Positions 10,698 through 21,849 of a stretch of 64,000 bases of DNA are shown here, in pieces (the stretch's first letter is position 1; each line of letters opens with the position of its first letter). The notes beneath the pieces were generated by a model. It ran no database searches and was not told the DNA's origin. It saw only the letters and a list, made by a program, of their open reading frames with translations. The stretch lies in NCBI RefSeq assembly GCF_963169125.1, contig NC_084795.1, positions 97,397,411 through 97,461,410 on the forward strand. The letters run 5' to 3'. A program made the position numbers and the translations under genes. Source of the stretch: Humulus lupulus (Eukaryota; Streptophyta; Magnoliopsida; Rosales; Cannabaceae).

Positions 10698-10925
10698 TTG
10701 CAAAAAGGGTCTCCAAAGTAGACACTTGCAAAAAGGGTCTCCAAAGTAGATGCCTGCAAAAAGGGTCTCCAAAGTAGACGCTTGCAAAAAGGGTCTCCAA
10801 AGTAGAAGCTTGCCAAAAGGGTCTCCAAAGTAGACGCCTGCAAAAATGGTCTCAAAGTAGATGCTTCCAAAAAGGGTCTCAAAGAAGATGCTTCCAAAAA
10901 GGGTCTCAAAGAAGACGCTTGAAAA
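10698..10925 (+). repeat. Minisatellite in Tat-A 3' region, about 8 copies of a 26-28 bp unit
   Basis: Head-to-tail copies of CAAAAAGGGTCTCCAAAG plus TAGACGCTTG, eight or so, with the later copies shorter (one C lost) and more changed. It sits between gag and the polypurine tract, where plant Tat elements often carry tandem repeats. Tat-B has a single unit at the equivalent place (about 22583-22612). The long minus-strand ORFs over this array are just readings of the repeat. Confidence 0.92.
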
Positions 10926-11204
10926 AATAGTACTATGCCTAATGACGAGAAGGACGCTTCTCGCAAGAAATAATAAGCACGCGCAAAAATATATAAAAGG
11001 ATAACTAGAACCCAAGGGGTCAACATATCCTTATAGATACAATCGAGGTACACCAAAGAGAGACCTGTCAAACCCACTTCCTTGTGGGTTCCAAAGGACC
11101 TCAAACTTGATAAATACAAAAAAATATTATAAAAGAAAAGGATGATAAGGACGAGAAGAGTCTACAAGAACGCCTAAAGGCCTCCCTATAGACTTGGGGG
11201 CAAG
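10926..11204 (+). other. Tat-A 3' untranslated region with polypurine tract
   Basis: Clearly homologous to Tat-B 22613-22805 (shared ATAGTACTATG, ACGAGAAGGACGCTTCTCGC, GGACCCAAGGGGTCAA in near form). It ends in GACTTGGGGGCAAG (11191-11204), the polypurine tract priming plus-strand DNA. The ORF region present in Tat-B beyond this block is missing here. Confidence 0.75.
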
Positions 11205-12710
11205 TGTGGATGCCAAAAATCCGCTAAAGAAATACTCTCTAGTCCCTAGTCGTAACACAGGGATAAAGGTCGCTTAGCCATGCTATCAGGCTTAAGCCTG
11301 TAGGCCTTTCGAAAACGGGAGGTTGTCTCAGGGGAAGCAACATGTTATGAGTCATGCGGCTTGGCCCTGCTAAGTGAAGAGGCCAAAATAAACATTGCAA
11401 AAGGATAGGTGCACAAGGCCCTCACATAATGAGGTACGGGGTGTCGAGTGAGGTTGACATGCTCATAGGTCAAGATGTACTCACATACGTGAGAGTTGAC
11501 AAAGGCACCTAAGGCTTGCACCTACCAACGTGCAAGGGGCGCTAGAGCCATATATGTCGAGGGCACCCAAGTCATACACCTCGCGACACCACCAGGGACC
11601 CACGCGCATGGCCTCGCGACACCACCAGGGGCTCACGCGCCTCGCCCCGTGACACCACCAAGCACCCCGCGCCAAGGGTCGTGCATCATGGTCTCGCTCC
11701 AAGGGGCCTCGCCCAGGTTCCATCTTACGCCTCACGCAGCCACGACCTCGCGCCTCGCACAGCCACGGCCTCGCGTAGCCACGGCCTCGTGCCTCGCGCA
11801 GCCTTGACCCTCACCTAGTCTAGGTACCGTCTCGCATGCCTAAGGGGCCTCGCCCAGGTGACCATCTCGCGTGCCTAGGGGCCTCACCTAGCTGGCCATC
11901 TCGCGCGCCTAGGGGCCTCGCCCAGGTGCCGTCTCGCGCGCCTTGGGGGTCTCGCCCAGATGACCGTCTCGCGTGCCTAGGGGTCTCGCCCATGACCGCA
12001 CACCGGAAGGATTGTTGGGACTGGCTTGACGGAGGCATCACGAGACACCTCTCGGTTCATTTTCATGGTGCCATCCCGTAAGGTCCATAATTCCCAAGCA
12101 CCTTGGAATAATTTAAGGATGTCAACACTTGAAGTCCATGGGAATAAGATACCTTGTGAGGATAAAAACTTGTGGATCGAGGAAGCCATATAGGGACGAT
12201 ATGCGCCTACGCACCAAGAAGAATTAGAGTACGGATATGATGTCCATGCCAGACAAGTAATGGCGGTAGAAGAATGGTACATGGTATGAACTCCTTCAGC
12301 ACGCTTATGAGGTCTGTACCAAACAAGAGGTGGAGGCATAATAAGGCACCAAGACAGGAGCACTTTTGTAGACCTCTGACACGCACTGGAGCAGACCACA
12401 ACTCTACCGGTACCACTACCACCTGTTGTGTTAACTTTAGCAATGTACTCATGTACTAATTGGTCCCAGGGGACCACCATGTATAAGGGGGGCCATTAGA
12501 GCCCAGCTATAAATATAGCTTCACCCCTTAGAATAGGGGGTTGGAAAATTCATTGTAAGATTGAAGTTATTAAGCAATATACAGTTTTTACTCCATTGTT
12601 GATTTGTGTTGATCCTTCCATAAGTCCATTCTAAGTTCTCATCTGAATATCACTTAACTTATCTTTAAGTTTTCCGATCTAATTTCGTTGACGAGATTTC
12701 ACCGTCAACA
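11205..12710 (+). repeat. Tat-A 3' LTR
   Basis: 1506 bp from TGTGGATGCC after the polypurine tract to CACCGTCAACA. It has the same plan as the Tat-B LTRs: start TGTGGATGC, GC-rich repeats of GCCTCGCG type (about 11570-11990), then GGGGGTTGGAAAATTCA and the ending GTTGACGAG...CACCGTCAACA. The right edge abuts minus-strand Tat-C gag directly. Confidence 0.85.
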
Positions 12711-14860
12711 AAGTGCCTACAATCGTCAGTATTGTGGCCAATGTCGTTGTGGAATTGACAGAACTTGGAAGGGTCCCTCTTGGCCTTCTGATGTTTCAAA
12801 GGCTCTGGTTTTTTCCAAGGGAGGTGGGCAGAATTTGCTAGGAAAATATGTTCCCTAGTGTTCGTGAGCTCGGTATAAGCCGCGTAGTTTGGCTTAAACT
12901 TTTTTGCGGGTTTATTCTTCTTTGGGACATGCTGGCCGCCCTCGCTGCTCCCCTTTCTCTTGCCTCCACCCCCTTGGTTATTATGGGCAACGGTTTGAGT
13001 CGTTTTCACGACATCCATTTCCGCTCCAACGGGCTAATCAGGGGTTTGGCTGGTTCCCGTGACCAATGCTCGTGCCTCTTCCAGGTTTATCCATTCCTAT
13101 GCCTTGTTCAAGAATTCATCCACGGTGCTGACACCTCTTCTCTGGATTTATTTCCACAGCCCGCCTCCAACGAGGATTCCAGTCCTCAAAGCCATAAGCT
13201 TGGAACTATCGTCTGCGTCCCTGGCTCGAGTCGCGACGTTCGCGAACCTGCTCAGGTAAGCTTTTAAAGGTTCCCCGGGTTGTTGCTTCACGTTCGCCAA
13301 GGTGTCAACTTTGATACAGGCAGCTTGAGAAGCTCAGAATGCCCTCTTGAAATCGACAGAACAATTCTTCCATGAGCTAATGGACTGCTTTTTACCCTGC
13401 TTGAACCACTGTCTAGCTGGCCCGATTAAGGTGGAAGGGAAAATTAAGCATCTCAGCTCAGGGATGATATTATGGGCCATCATTAGGGTATTGAACATAC
13501 CCAGGTGATCCGACGGGTCCCCATCCCCATTGAATTTGGACGTATGGGGCATCTGAAAACTCAGCGGGTACGCCGTGACCGCTATGCTTGGGGCAAATAA
13601 CTCGAGCTCGTCCCCCAAGTCATACTCGTCCTTGTCCTTTTCTGACAAGAGTTTCTTCATTAGCTCCTCCATCTGAGCTAACCGTTCTAGGGTCTGGTCC
13701 TTAGTCCCTTGGTTGTTTTGGGACTGTTCAACAGCTCCAATTCCATTGTACGCGTTAGGCGGGTTATTGTCCCTCCAAACTCGAGCTTGGTTTGGCGGGA
13801 CATTCCCACTGTCATGTACTTCGAAAAGACCATCCTCTGGGCAAGCATGACTGTCATTTCTGGCCTGATCCCCCTTCTGCGAGTTGAGGTGATCTCGAAG
13901 GTCGACCCTCGAGGTGGCTCGAGGGCGTTGCACCGAACTTAAACGGTTACGTAGGTCTCCATCGGATCTGTTGCTACGGTGGCTCTCGGTCCAGTAGCTC
14001 TCGTTTGAAAAGCTTGGAGCCTGCTGCCGAGGGTGAGGATCCAGAACATTCCTGCGTTCTTGTGGGAAATGGGTAGGAACGGTGGGAGGAGGATTCCTTC
14101 TACTGCCCCCGTGCGCCAGAATATCTCTAACAGGACGAGTGGGAGATAGGTATCTTATCGACAAAGGGGGATGCCTAATTGGTGATGCGATCCTCGTCCC
14201 GTCCGGCCAGATTAAACTAGCTCGCGGTCGTTCTACTCTGCCGTCTCCAGCTTCCTGCGCCCGGTGATCTGACCGCAGCATGGGAGGGCTAGCCGGAGTA
14301 GATTATCTACGCGTGCTTTCCCCGGACCTCCCCTGCAAGCTTCCACGAGCCCTTTTGGGCGCGTTCGATGATGGAGCCGAACTAGGAGTTGAGGTTCTGA
14401 ATGATCGGCTGAATTGCTGATTGGCCCTAGGAAACTCCTCAAACATAACTTCCTGGTTATGGTGTGACATAGGCGCAGAACTCGGGGTTGAGGTTCTGAC
14501 CGATCGACTGGGTCTGGGCCGACTATCCCCACGGGACTTGCGAGTCCCGCTTTGCCTCTTTCCGACATTAACGTCAGTTGCAAGAGGGGGTAGTCGGGCC
14601 AAGACTTCCTCGATTTGCTTACTTGCTCTAAATAGCTGACTCCTCAACTGTATGTTTTCCATTTCTATCGCCGTTAAGTAACCCGAGTTCAGATTTGGCG
14701 GTCGGGGCATCGAACTCCCGGTGTCGTCCTGGACCATCGGCTGCTTTCCCGATCGCTGCTGGACCTTGGGGTTTGGTTCGTTGGATATGGTGGCATGGTG
14801 GGCCTCCTTCCCATCATGTTGATCCACCTCGTTACCATGCCTCGACTGAGTAACCACCAT
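12711..14860 (-). pseudogene. Tat-C gag, truncated
   Basis: Starts at the ATG at 14860 (MVVTQSRHGNEVDQHDG), 34 bases after the PBS. Open segments 14866-14303, 14281-13334 and 13018-12712 in shifting frames cover a Ser/Arg-rich N-terminus, the MEELMKKLLSEKDKDEYD coiled stretch, the Gag core (FQMPHTSKFNGDGDPSDHLG, MFNTLMMAHNIIPELRCLIF, SSTLIGPARQWF in near form) and a knuckle-like CQFHNDIGHNTDDC near the end. The gene is cut off where Tat-A's LTR begins at 12710, so protease and pol are missing. It is closely related in plan to Tat-E gag on the other strand. Confidence 0.82.
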
Positions 14861-14893
14861 GATCAAGTTTTTGTTATAGCACTAATCTAAACA

Positions 14894-14912
14894 CTCTCAA
14901 TGAAAGCACCAA
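14894..14912 (-). promoter_or_regulatory. Tat-C primer-binding region
   Basis: On the minus strand TTGGTGCTTTCATTGAGAG follows the LTR edge at 14915 by two bases. It is the same as the Tat-A motif at 9112. Confidence 0.7.
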
Positions 14913-14914
14913 CC

Positions 14915-15649
14915 TGTTGACGCGGTTTTTTGCCAACAGATAATTATACGAATAAATAAGATGGATTAGTACTGATTGATAAACCGTAATATGAAAAGAA
15001 TTGTTATCTAGGATATGAGAATTAATTGCAAGGAAACAGCAATCACTCCTTTTTTTTAGGTGGTTCGGGGGTTAAAATCCCCTTAGTCCACCAGTCGATA
15101 TTATTAATATCTCCTCACTATTTCATACAAAGTGCTTCTTTACCAAAAATATCCCAACCCCTTGCACTACCCAGGGTCTTGGTATTTATAGGAAGATGAT
15201 ATCTAGGTTGGCAATGGGGTCATCCCGTGATCTCTTTATCCTTCACCTCATCTCTGTGACACTAATGATTAATTCCTAAACCTTACAGTGAAGTGAGGTC
15301 TAATCAATAGGTAAGGATGGGTAATGAGACACATTGCCCAAATCAGATGCGGGATGTACGAATACGCACGTTTATACTACGCATCCAAGAAATCAAGAAT
15401 AGAACAAACACGTGATGTCTGATATACGCACGTTTATATTGCACGGTTGACTTTACAAGGATTCGGGTGTCAGATCTCTATTGCATCACAAGCTTAATGC
15501 GGCGCCAGCTTGTGACACTCATATTGTTGACATGATGGCTCCAAGTAGCAGCTAAATCTCTAACCATCTCGGGATGGCTGGATAGAGGCCTGTAATAGAT
15601 AGAGGCCCTTCTCTAGCTCGCCAAAGTGTGCGGGTATTTAGGGCGTACA
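14915..15649 (-). repeat. Tat-C 5' LTR
   Basis: 735 bp with TG...CA ends: TGTACGCCC at 15649 and CGTCAACA at 14915 in element orientation. The size is close to the Tat-E LTR (725 bp). The outer side at 15650 is the interior of the copia-2 LTR, so Tat-C jumped into that LTR. The other junction is lost. Confidence 0.8.
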
Positions 15650-16574
15650 TTTATTAATTATGATATTTCTCCACTATAAATTTAGAATTCCACTCTTTAT
15701 GTTATAGATATACTTTTACAAAAATCTTATTCTAAGTTGTCCATTGATATAACCATCTTACAATAGTTCAACCCTCTAATTAATTAGTTCATAAATTAGA
15801 ATGGAACATTACCATTTTACCTTTCTAATTTACTTCTTATTCCTTAAGTACCATTAATTCACTAGTGAATAATTAATCTATAATCTAATTATAGATTTGA
15901 GCTCAAAATTATTCAATTCCAGAATTAACCCTTAAGGGAACTAATATACGATGCGTTAGGAAAGATTAGATTCCGTATTGTTGATACATGTTCCCAGCCA
16001 TCCATGATATTAAATCTCCAAAGAAAAAGTCATTAGCCTCATTCTATGAAGATGCCTTAACGAATGAATCAAAAGATTTAATAAACATGAACAGGAGTTC
16101 ATGAACACTCAAGATTTAGGTTGATCTATAGATGATCATCAGTTATGATATGAATTACAAGTCTTTATTGTTAAATGGTTTTTGGATAAAGACTTTTATT
16201 AATATCGGTCCATGTCATATATAATCATATTATATAAAGCACCTTTACCGAGATGTCTTACCACATCAATAATCTGAATCTAGATTATTTGTATCAACAT
16301 GATACTCAGCAAACTTTACCTACAACCCCAATTAAAGAATTCCATAACTTTAATTTGTTGTTGTTGACTATTTTTATTCATTCATGTGATCTTAATTCTC
16401 TCGTACTAATACAAGATCACATCCTCAATAATTTATATGGAATTTTTCTGATATTTACAAAATTATTCAAACAATAATTTAATAATCTAAATATAACAAT
16501 AATAAAACATTGTATTTCTTTATTCATCAAAATAATAAATGTCTTTTACATGCTTTTAGGACATACTCCTAACA
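15650..16574 (-). repeat. copia-2 3' LTR, truncated
   Basis: Matches 32425-33352 along its whole length with scattered single-base changes (both hold TTAGGACATACTCCTAACA at the right edge). In element orientation it starts TGTTAGGAGTATGTCC. It is followed inward by the polypurine tract CAAGTGGGAAAT (complement of 16575-16586). The left part, about 970 bp compared with the other copy, was displaced by Tat-C and is not in the window. Confidence 0.92.
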
Positions 16575-16631
16575 ATTTCCCACTTGTACTTAAAGCAAGT
16601 AGGGCATTTCTCTCAATCCCATATTACGTAC

Positions 16632-18021
16632 ATGACCCTCGAACTACTTTGCAAGAAGCGTCTTCGTAAACGGGTCTACCAAGTTGTGTTCACGTGCGAT
16701 TTTCAGAATGGACACATCTCCTTTATGTACGATTTCTCTGACTAAGTGGTATTTGCGCTCTATATGCTTTCCTCTCTTATGGCTTATTGGTTCTTTAGAA
16801 TTAGCCACTGCTCCACTGTTTTCATAGTAAAGAACAAGTGGTTTCTCCACTTCTAGTACAACTTCTAGATCAGAGTAGTACTTTTTGAGCCACTCAGCCT
16901 CCTTAGTTGCTTCACAAGCCACTATATACTCGGCTTACATGGTGGAGTCTGCAATGTTGGTTTTTTTAATGCTTCTCCAGACCACTTCTCCACCACCAAG
17001 AGTGAATACTGACCTAGAAGTAGACTTTCTACTATCTTTTTCAGATTGAAAATCTGAGTCAGTGTATCCAGTAGGTTCAAGGTCACTACCCTGAATATAC
17101 TAGCATATAGTTTCTCTAGTATTTCTAAGATACTTGAGAATATTCTTCACTGTAATCCAATGACTCAATCCCAGATTAGATTGATAACGACTGACTATCC
17201 CTACTGCATAACAAATGTCAGGTCTTGTACACAACATGGCGTACATCAGACCACCTACTGCTGAGGCATAGGGATATTGTCTCATGTCTTCCTCTTCCTG
17301 AGGTGTTTTGGGACACTACACCTTGGAAAGGAATACTCTAGAATGGATTGGCATATCACCCTTTTTGAAGTTTTGCTTATTAAAGCGTTCTAGCACCTTA
17401 TCAATATAAGTTGCTTGAGACAGTGCCAAAGTTTTTGTTCTGTCTATCTCTAAGAATCTTAATGCCTAGAACATACTTGGCTTTTCCCAAATCTTACATT
17501 TGGAATTGTTCAGCTAACCAGTTCTTTACCCTTGATAATGTTGTTACGTCATTTCCAATCAGTAATACATCATCAATGTAAAGAATGAGGAATACTACTA
17601 TACCATCTTTGATTTGTTTATAGACACAAGGTTCGTCAACATTTTGTTCAACAACCAATTTTTTTTCTTGTGTCATCAAATCTAAGATTCCAAGATCTAG
17701 AAGCTTATTTGAGTCCATGAAGGGACCTACGAAACTTGCAAACCTTTTTCTCTTGATCTTTTAATTCGAATCCTTCTCGTTGAGATATGTAAATGGCTTC
17801 GTCAAGGTAGCCATTCAGAAAAGCTGTTTTGACATCCATTTGCCAGATCTCGTAATCCATGCACGTAGCTATAGACAAGAGTATACGAATGGATTTTAGC
17901 ATGGCTAATGGAGAAAAGGTTTCTTCATAGTCAACCCCTTCTTACAGGAGAAAAGGTTTCTTCATAGTCAACCCCTTCTTTCTGTGAGTAACCTTTGGCT
18001 ACAGGCCTGGCTTTGAAAGTC
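16632..18021 (-). pseudogene. copia-2 RT (second half) and RNase H
   Basis: Minus strand from the Tat-B junction: [20 protein letters not shown], then SIRILLSIATCMDYEIWQMD and KTAFLNGYLDEAIYISQREG, then the catalytic LYIDDVLLIGND with an intact YIDD, TRPDICYAVGIVSRYQ and NILKYLRNT. RNase H has GYTDSDFQSEKDSRKSTS and WLKKYYSDLEV, ending with KRGKHIERKYHLVREIV and NLVDPFTKTL. A 37-bp tandem duplication (17910-17979) and several shifts break the frame. The catalytic box is preserved although the gene is dead. Confidence 0.88.
17910..17979. repeat. 37-bp tandem duplication in copia-2 RT
   Basis: GGAGAAAAGGTTTCTTCATA... occurs at 17910 and again at 17947, separated by a few bases. 37 is not a multiple of 3, so the copy shifts the RT frame. 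Confidence 0.9.
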
Positions 18022-18026
18022 TCTAC

Positions 18027-19227
18027 TGTGCATGCTCGAAATTCAACAGTTATAAAAAGGCCAAAAGCACGAGATAGGCTTCGGGCATATCGCACCAGCT
18101 GTTTAAGGGCCCCGTCTCGCACCCCTGCATGCCACGGCCTCGCGTGCCCCCGCTCCACGGCCTTGCGTGTCTGCGCGCCCCTCGGCCTCGCGTGCCCCAC
18201 GCCATGGCCTCGCGTGCGTGCGCCCCTGCGCCCACGGCCTCATGCCCGTGCGCCCTCAGTCTCGCGTGCCCCACGCCATGGCCTCGCGTGCGCATGCCCC
18301 ACAGCCTCGCGCCTGTGCACCCTCGGCCTCGCGTTCCCCGCGTCGTGGCCTCGCGCCCCGCGCTCGTTCGGTTCCTAGCCCCGAGCGCTCCATGCCTTGC
18401 GAGACGCGTGTCCTTGGGAGCCTCGCGGAGGACACCCTCGCCACAGCCACATCCTAAAGGGGGGCCTTGCAAGGGATGCAGCTCGCCTCGCACACCCAGG
18501 CCTCTAGCGAGGCCACATCGTCTCAAGCCCTCGGGACCGTCTTGCACACCTATCACCTATGTTAGGGGGTGGCCTTGAGGTGCTCCAGGCGTCTCGCGCT
18601 AAGGATCGAAGAGTCTTACCTCGCACCACGACCCTTCAATACATCAAGTGTCTCACTCCCTATACCTCGATGTGGTCTATATTACGAAGGCCCATCGAGG
18701 CCCCAGCAATTGGAGGTAAAAGCCCACCTATGATTCAAATGGAACATACTTGTACAATCTAGTACTGGGTACGGCCTTTAAGACCCTGTATGTCGAGTAC
18801 GAACACCTGTACCAGTAGGGTAGTGGGAGCACTAAGAGAAAGGACATGGCATACATACTCCTCTGACATTGGTGCGGACAAGTAGTGGAGACATCCTCCT
18901 GGCACCTGTCCACGTACTGGTTGCAACACCACTACCTCTGAAACCACTCTCCTGACAGTGTACTTATGTACTACCTGGTCCCCTGGACCACAGTGTATCT
19001 AAGGCCATTAGAGCCCACTATATAATGAACCCCAATTCCCCATGGAAGGGGGTTGGAAAATTTACTGTAGCAAGTGCACCAAAGTGAATGAAAAACTGAT
19101 TTCACCATTGTTCTTCTGCAATTGTTCTTAGAGTTGATACTTAAATTTCTAAGGATTTTTCTATTAATAATCTTGATCTTGCAATTCTTTCCAACTTAAC
19201 TTAGTTGACGAGTTCTCACCGTCAAAA
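18027..19227 (+). repeat. Tat-B 5' LTR
   Basis: 1201 bp, TGTGCATGCTC to CACCGTCAAAA, directly after the target duplication. It contains a GC-rich, imperfect tandem region of GCCTCGCGTGCC type (about 18115-18360) and, near its end, GGGGGTTGGAAAATTTACTG. The 3' LTR is 185 bp longer, partly because of an internal duplication. Confidence 0.92.
18115..18370. repeat. GC-rich degenerate tandem repeat inside Tat-B 5' LTR
   Basis: Recurrent CACGGCCTCGCG, GCGTGCCCCACGCC and CATGGCCTCGCGTGCG words. The same array in the 3' LTR is at about 26190-26560. It generates long Arg/Ala/Pro-rich ORFs in several frames that are not genes. Confidence 0.85.
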
Positions 19228-19249
19228 GTTTGGTGCCGTCTGTGGGAAC
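19228..19249 (+). promoter_or_regulatory. Tat-B primer-binding region
   Basis: TTTGGTGCCGTCTGTGGGAA immediately follows the LTR edge, a typical PBS position. The motif occurs in this form after LTRs of many plant Tat-type elements. Confidence 0.75.
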
Positions 19250-19293
19250 GTAAGTTCCAAGCTACTGTTCTACCATTACTTCCAGGAAGAAGA

Positions 19294-21240
19294 AATGGCA
19301 AGACGTTCAAAGTGACTCAGGGAGCCACGAGAGGTGGAGGTCCACCTGAACGGAGGCTAGCTGAAGGCCTCCATGAAGGATCCCCCTCCACCCAGAGAGG
19401 TGGAGCCCCCAAGGGACCCTGAGGTTCACGAGGGTGATAGAGAGGCATCGTGACCGGGCGTCCCGCCTGTAGAGAGTCCTCCAAAAGCACCACCAGGAAA
19501 TGCTAACGAGTACCCGCTCCCTAGACCACCCCAAGTACCGAACTCCGGCCGGCAGCACCCGAGCCCCTCTACGCGTAGGCATGATAAGCATCCCCGGGTC
19601 CGTTCCGTGAGCTCGAGTTCTAAATCTCGATTCTATGAAGAAGAAATACGTGAGCTCCAGTGTAAGAACCAATGGTTGGAGACTACCCTGGAGAATATGC
19701 AAGAGGTGCTGAATGGCCTATTGCAAGGTAAGTCAAACGTGACCTTGCCCAAGAGAAAAGAGAAAGGTCGTGAGGGGCAGAGACCACAGTTCCAGTAGAC
19801 GATGGGAGGACCCGACACTCCACCAGCAACACCCCCCGAACGAAGCAACGCGAACATCTTGAGCCACCGGAGCAGGCCCAGAAGCCAGAGCCGAAGACCA
19901 ACGCGGCCCATCGCAACGAGGACGAGGTCACCTCTAAGAGAGCACCCTCAAATTTACGGGAGGAGCTCAAAAAAAAAAGGGCGGGTAAAAGGACCACACC
20001 CCCTATGGCGCCCCGAGAGGGCAAAGGAATGGGTGATCCTAACTCGTCCGCTTTAAAGGACTCCCTAAGTAAGAGAAGGCAGGACTTGGACACAGAAATG
20101 AGGAGCCTGCGAAGCAAGATCGTCACCGCCTCTGGAGGTCAAAGTTTTGAGGAGGAGTTCAACCATGAGTCACCCTTCGTGAGGGAGATCTAGGCCATCA
20201 GGCTCCCTGCAAACTTTAAAGAGCCCCACATGACCCCCTACGAAGGAAGCACGGGTCCAAAATACCATCTAGATACATTTAACGACTTGCTGAAGCTGAG
20301 GGGAATTCGCAGTGGGGCAAGATGTCATTGCTTCGCCATCACCTTAAAAGGACCTGCGTATAAGTGGTTCAAACGACTTAGATCAGGGTCCATCAGGTCT
20401 TGGCAACAGCTTTCTGATGAGTTCCTCCAGCAGCACCACGTCGTGTGCGACTACACGATGTCAGGCACCAGCCTCGCAAATGTGAAGTAGGGAGAAAACG
20501 AGAGCCTGAAGAGCTATATTCATAGGTTCAATATGGAGGCAGCTAAAGTAGGGAGCCTGACCCGCCGAGAGCTGAAAATGGCCATCACAACTGGAGTACG
20601 CCCAGGAAGCAAGTTATGGGATAATATGCTCAAGAGGGAGGTCACAGACTTGGATGATTTCTACGAGTGGGGACAAAAATACATTCGCGTGGAGGATGGT
20701 CACGAGAACCTCAAAGCCGGAAAAGGCCCATCGCCCCCGAAACCTTCAGCCCGAGAAGACTTGGGCAGTGCAAAGAAGAAGGGGGTTTATGAGGGAACAA
20801 GAGATGATCGACCCTGAAAACATCAACGCTCTGAGGAGCGCCTACAGGGCCCCTACACCTTTTACACTGACCTCACCCATGCGAGCGAGCATATTTTCGT
20901 TGCGAACGAAAACCAGGTCCCCTTCAAAAGGCCCCCGCCAATGAAAAAAGACCGGTCCAAAAGAGACACCAGCAGGTATTGCCAGTATCACAAGGATGTT
21001 GGCCACACCACCACGGAATGCAACCATTTGAAGGTGGAAATCGAGGAGCTCATTCGCCGGGGACATTTGGGCAGATATGTGTGCAAGGAGAGCCAGAAGC
21101 CAGAAGAAGGAGCGTCCCCGCCGCGGGCACGGGAGGTGGCCCCAGAAATATAGGGAGAGGTCAGGACCATCTTTGGAGGACCAGGATTTGGAGGTGATTC
21201 AAGGAAGGGGCGAGACAAGTATGCCAAGGAGGCCAGACGA
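19294..21240 (+). pseudogene. Tat-B gag
   Basis: The likely start is the ATG at 19294 in AGAAATGG, but a stop follows within ten codons. Open pieces at 19607-20056, 20230-20490, 20533-20817 and 20941-21153 cover a coiled region (EEEIRELQCKNQWLETTLEN), the Gag core (MTPYEGSTGPKYHLDTFNDL, AYKWFKRLRSGSIRSWQQL, TTGVRPGSKLWDNMLKREV) and a knuckle-like CQYHKDVGHTTTEC followed by HLKVEIEELIRRGHLGRYVC. Stops between LANVK and GENES, after VREI and elsewhere make it a pseudogene. Gag packages the element RNA. Confidence 0.88.
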
Positions 21241-21294
21241 AGTCCACCACCTTGCGTTTTAAGTTTGGAGTAACGCCCCCCGAAGAGCTTCAAG

Positions 21295-21849
21295 GGCGAG
21301 AATGACTCGATAACTTTCACTGAAGAAGATGCGCAGGGGGTGCATTTCCCTCATAATGACCCCCTAGTGCTAACTGCCCAGCTTGCTAACATGAGGGTAC
21401 ATCGGGTTTTGGTGGATAACGGGAGCTCTGTGGACATCTTGTATCGACCAGCGCTGGAAAAGATGGGATTGAGCCTCTGTCACCTAAAGCCTTGCACTAT
21501 GTCTTTGTATGGGTTTATAGGAGATTCGATACAGCCCCTGGGGGCAATCGAGTTAGCCCTTACCTTGGGGGAGCAACCCAGGCAAACCACCGTAATGGCT
21601 AACTTTGTCGTGGTGGAGTGTGCCTCAGCCTTCAATGCGGTATTAGGGAGACCCTCTCTGAGAGAATTGAAGGTGATAACTTCTGTGTATCATCTAGCTA
21701 TGAAGTTCCCGACCCCCGAGGGAGTAGCATGCGTGAAAGGGGAGCAGAAGGAAGCAAGGGAATGCTATAACATGTCCCTCCGCACAGCCACCAAACCATC
21801 TGTACCGATGGCAATGGTTGTGTATGAAGGAGCAACCCACACAAATTAG
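21295..21849 (+). CDS. Tat-B aspartic protease (retropepsin-like), open to its stop
   Basis: The open segment from 21340 (169 residues) contains the active-site loop VLVDNGSSVDILY, where DNGSS replaces the usual D-T/S-G. It continues with MSLYGFIGDSIQPLGAIELA and FNAVLGRPSLRELKVITS, the conserved flap and second psi-loop of gypsy proteases. The family cleaves Gag-Pol. Upstream HFPHNDPLVLTAQLANMRV is the usual lead-in. The frame ends at TAG 21847-21849, and no RT follows, so the pol part was removed just downstream. Confidence 0.85.
   Translation, partial: GENDSITFTEEDAQGVHFPHNDPLVLTAQLANMRVHRVLVDNGSSVDILYRPALEKMGLSLCHLKPCTMSLYGFIGDSIQPLGAIELALTLGEQPRQTTVMANFVVVECASAFNAVLGRPSLRELKVITSVYHLAMKFPTPEGVACVKGEQKEARECYNMSLRTATKPSVPMAMVVYEGATHTN

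Larger units (their letters stand above)
8485..12710 (+). mobile_element. Tat-lineage gypsy retrotransposon (Tat-A), apparently recombinant
   Basis: Order: LTR (8485-9110), PBS (9112), gag (9173-10643), minisatellite (10698-10925), polypurine tract (11191-11204), LTR (11205-12710). The two LTRs differ in length (626 against 1506 bp) and sequence, so they are not a pair from one insertion. The 5' part resembles the Tat-C/Tat-E type, while gag, minisatellite and 3' LTR resemble Tat-B. Protease, RT, RNase H, integrase and the antisense ORF are all absent. The switch appears to lie near 9700. Confidence 0.65.

Noticed and set aside
10698..10925. CRISPR-like array
   Set aside because: Repeats are head-to-tail without unique spacers, in a plant retrotransposon 3' region.
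10686..11119. Minus-strand ORFs of 109 and 142 residues with repeated peptides
   Set aside because: Readings of the 28-bp minisatellite and its flank; not a protein family.
11481..12480. ORFs in Tat-A 3' LTR
   Set aside because: GC-rich low-complexity LTR; they do not persist in Tat-B LTRs.
18050..18578. Long Arg/Ala/Pro-rich ORFs on both strands
   Set aside because: They arise in every frame from the GC-rich LTR repeat; the same occurs at 26103-26830 in the other LTR. No domains, no single preferred frame.
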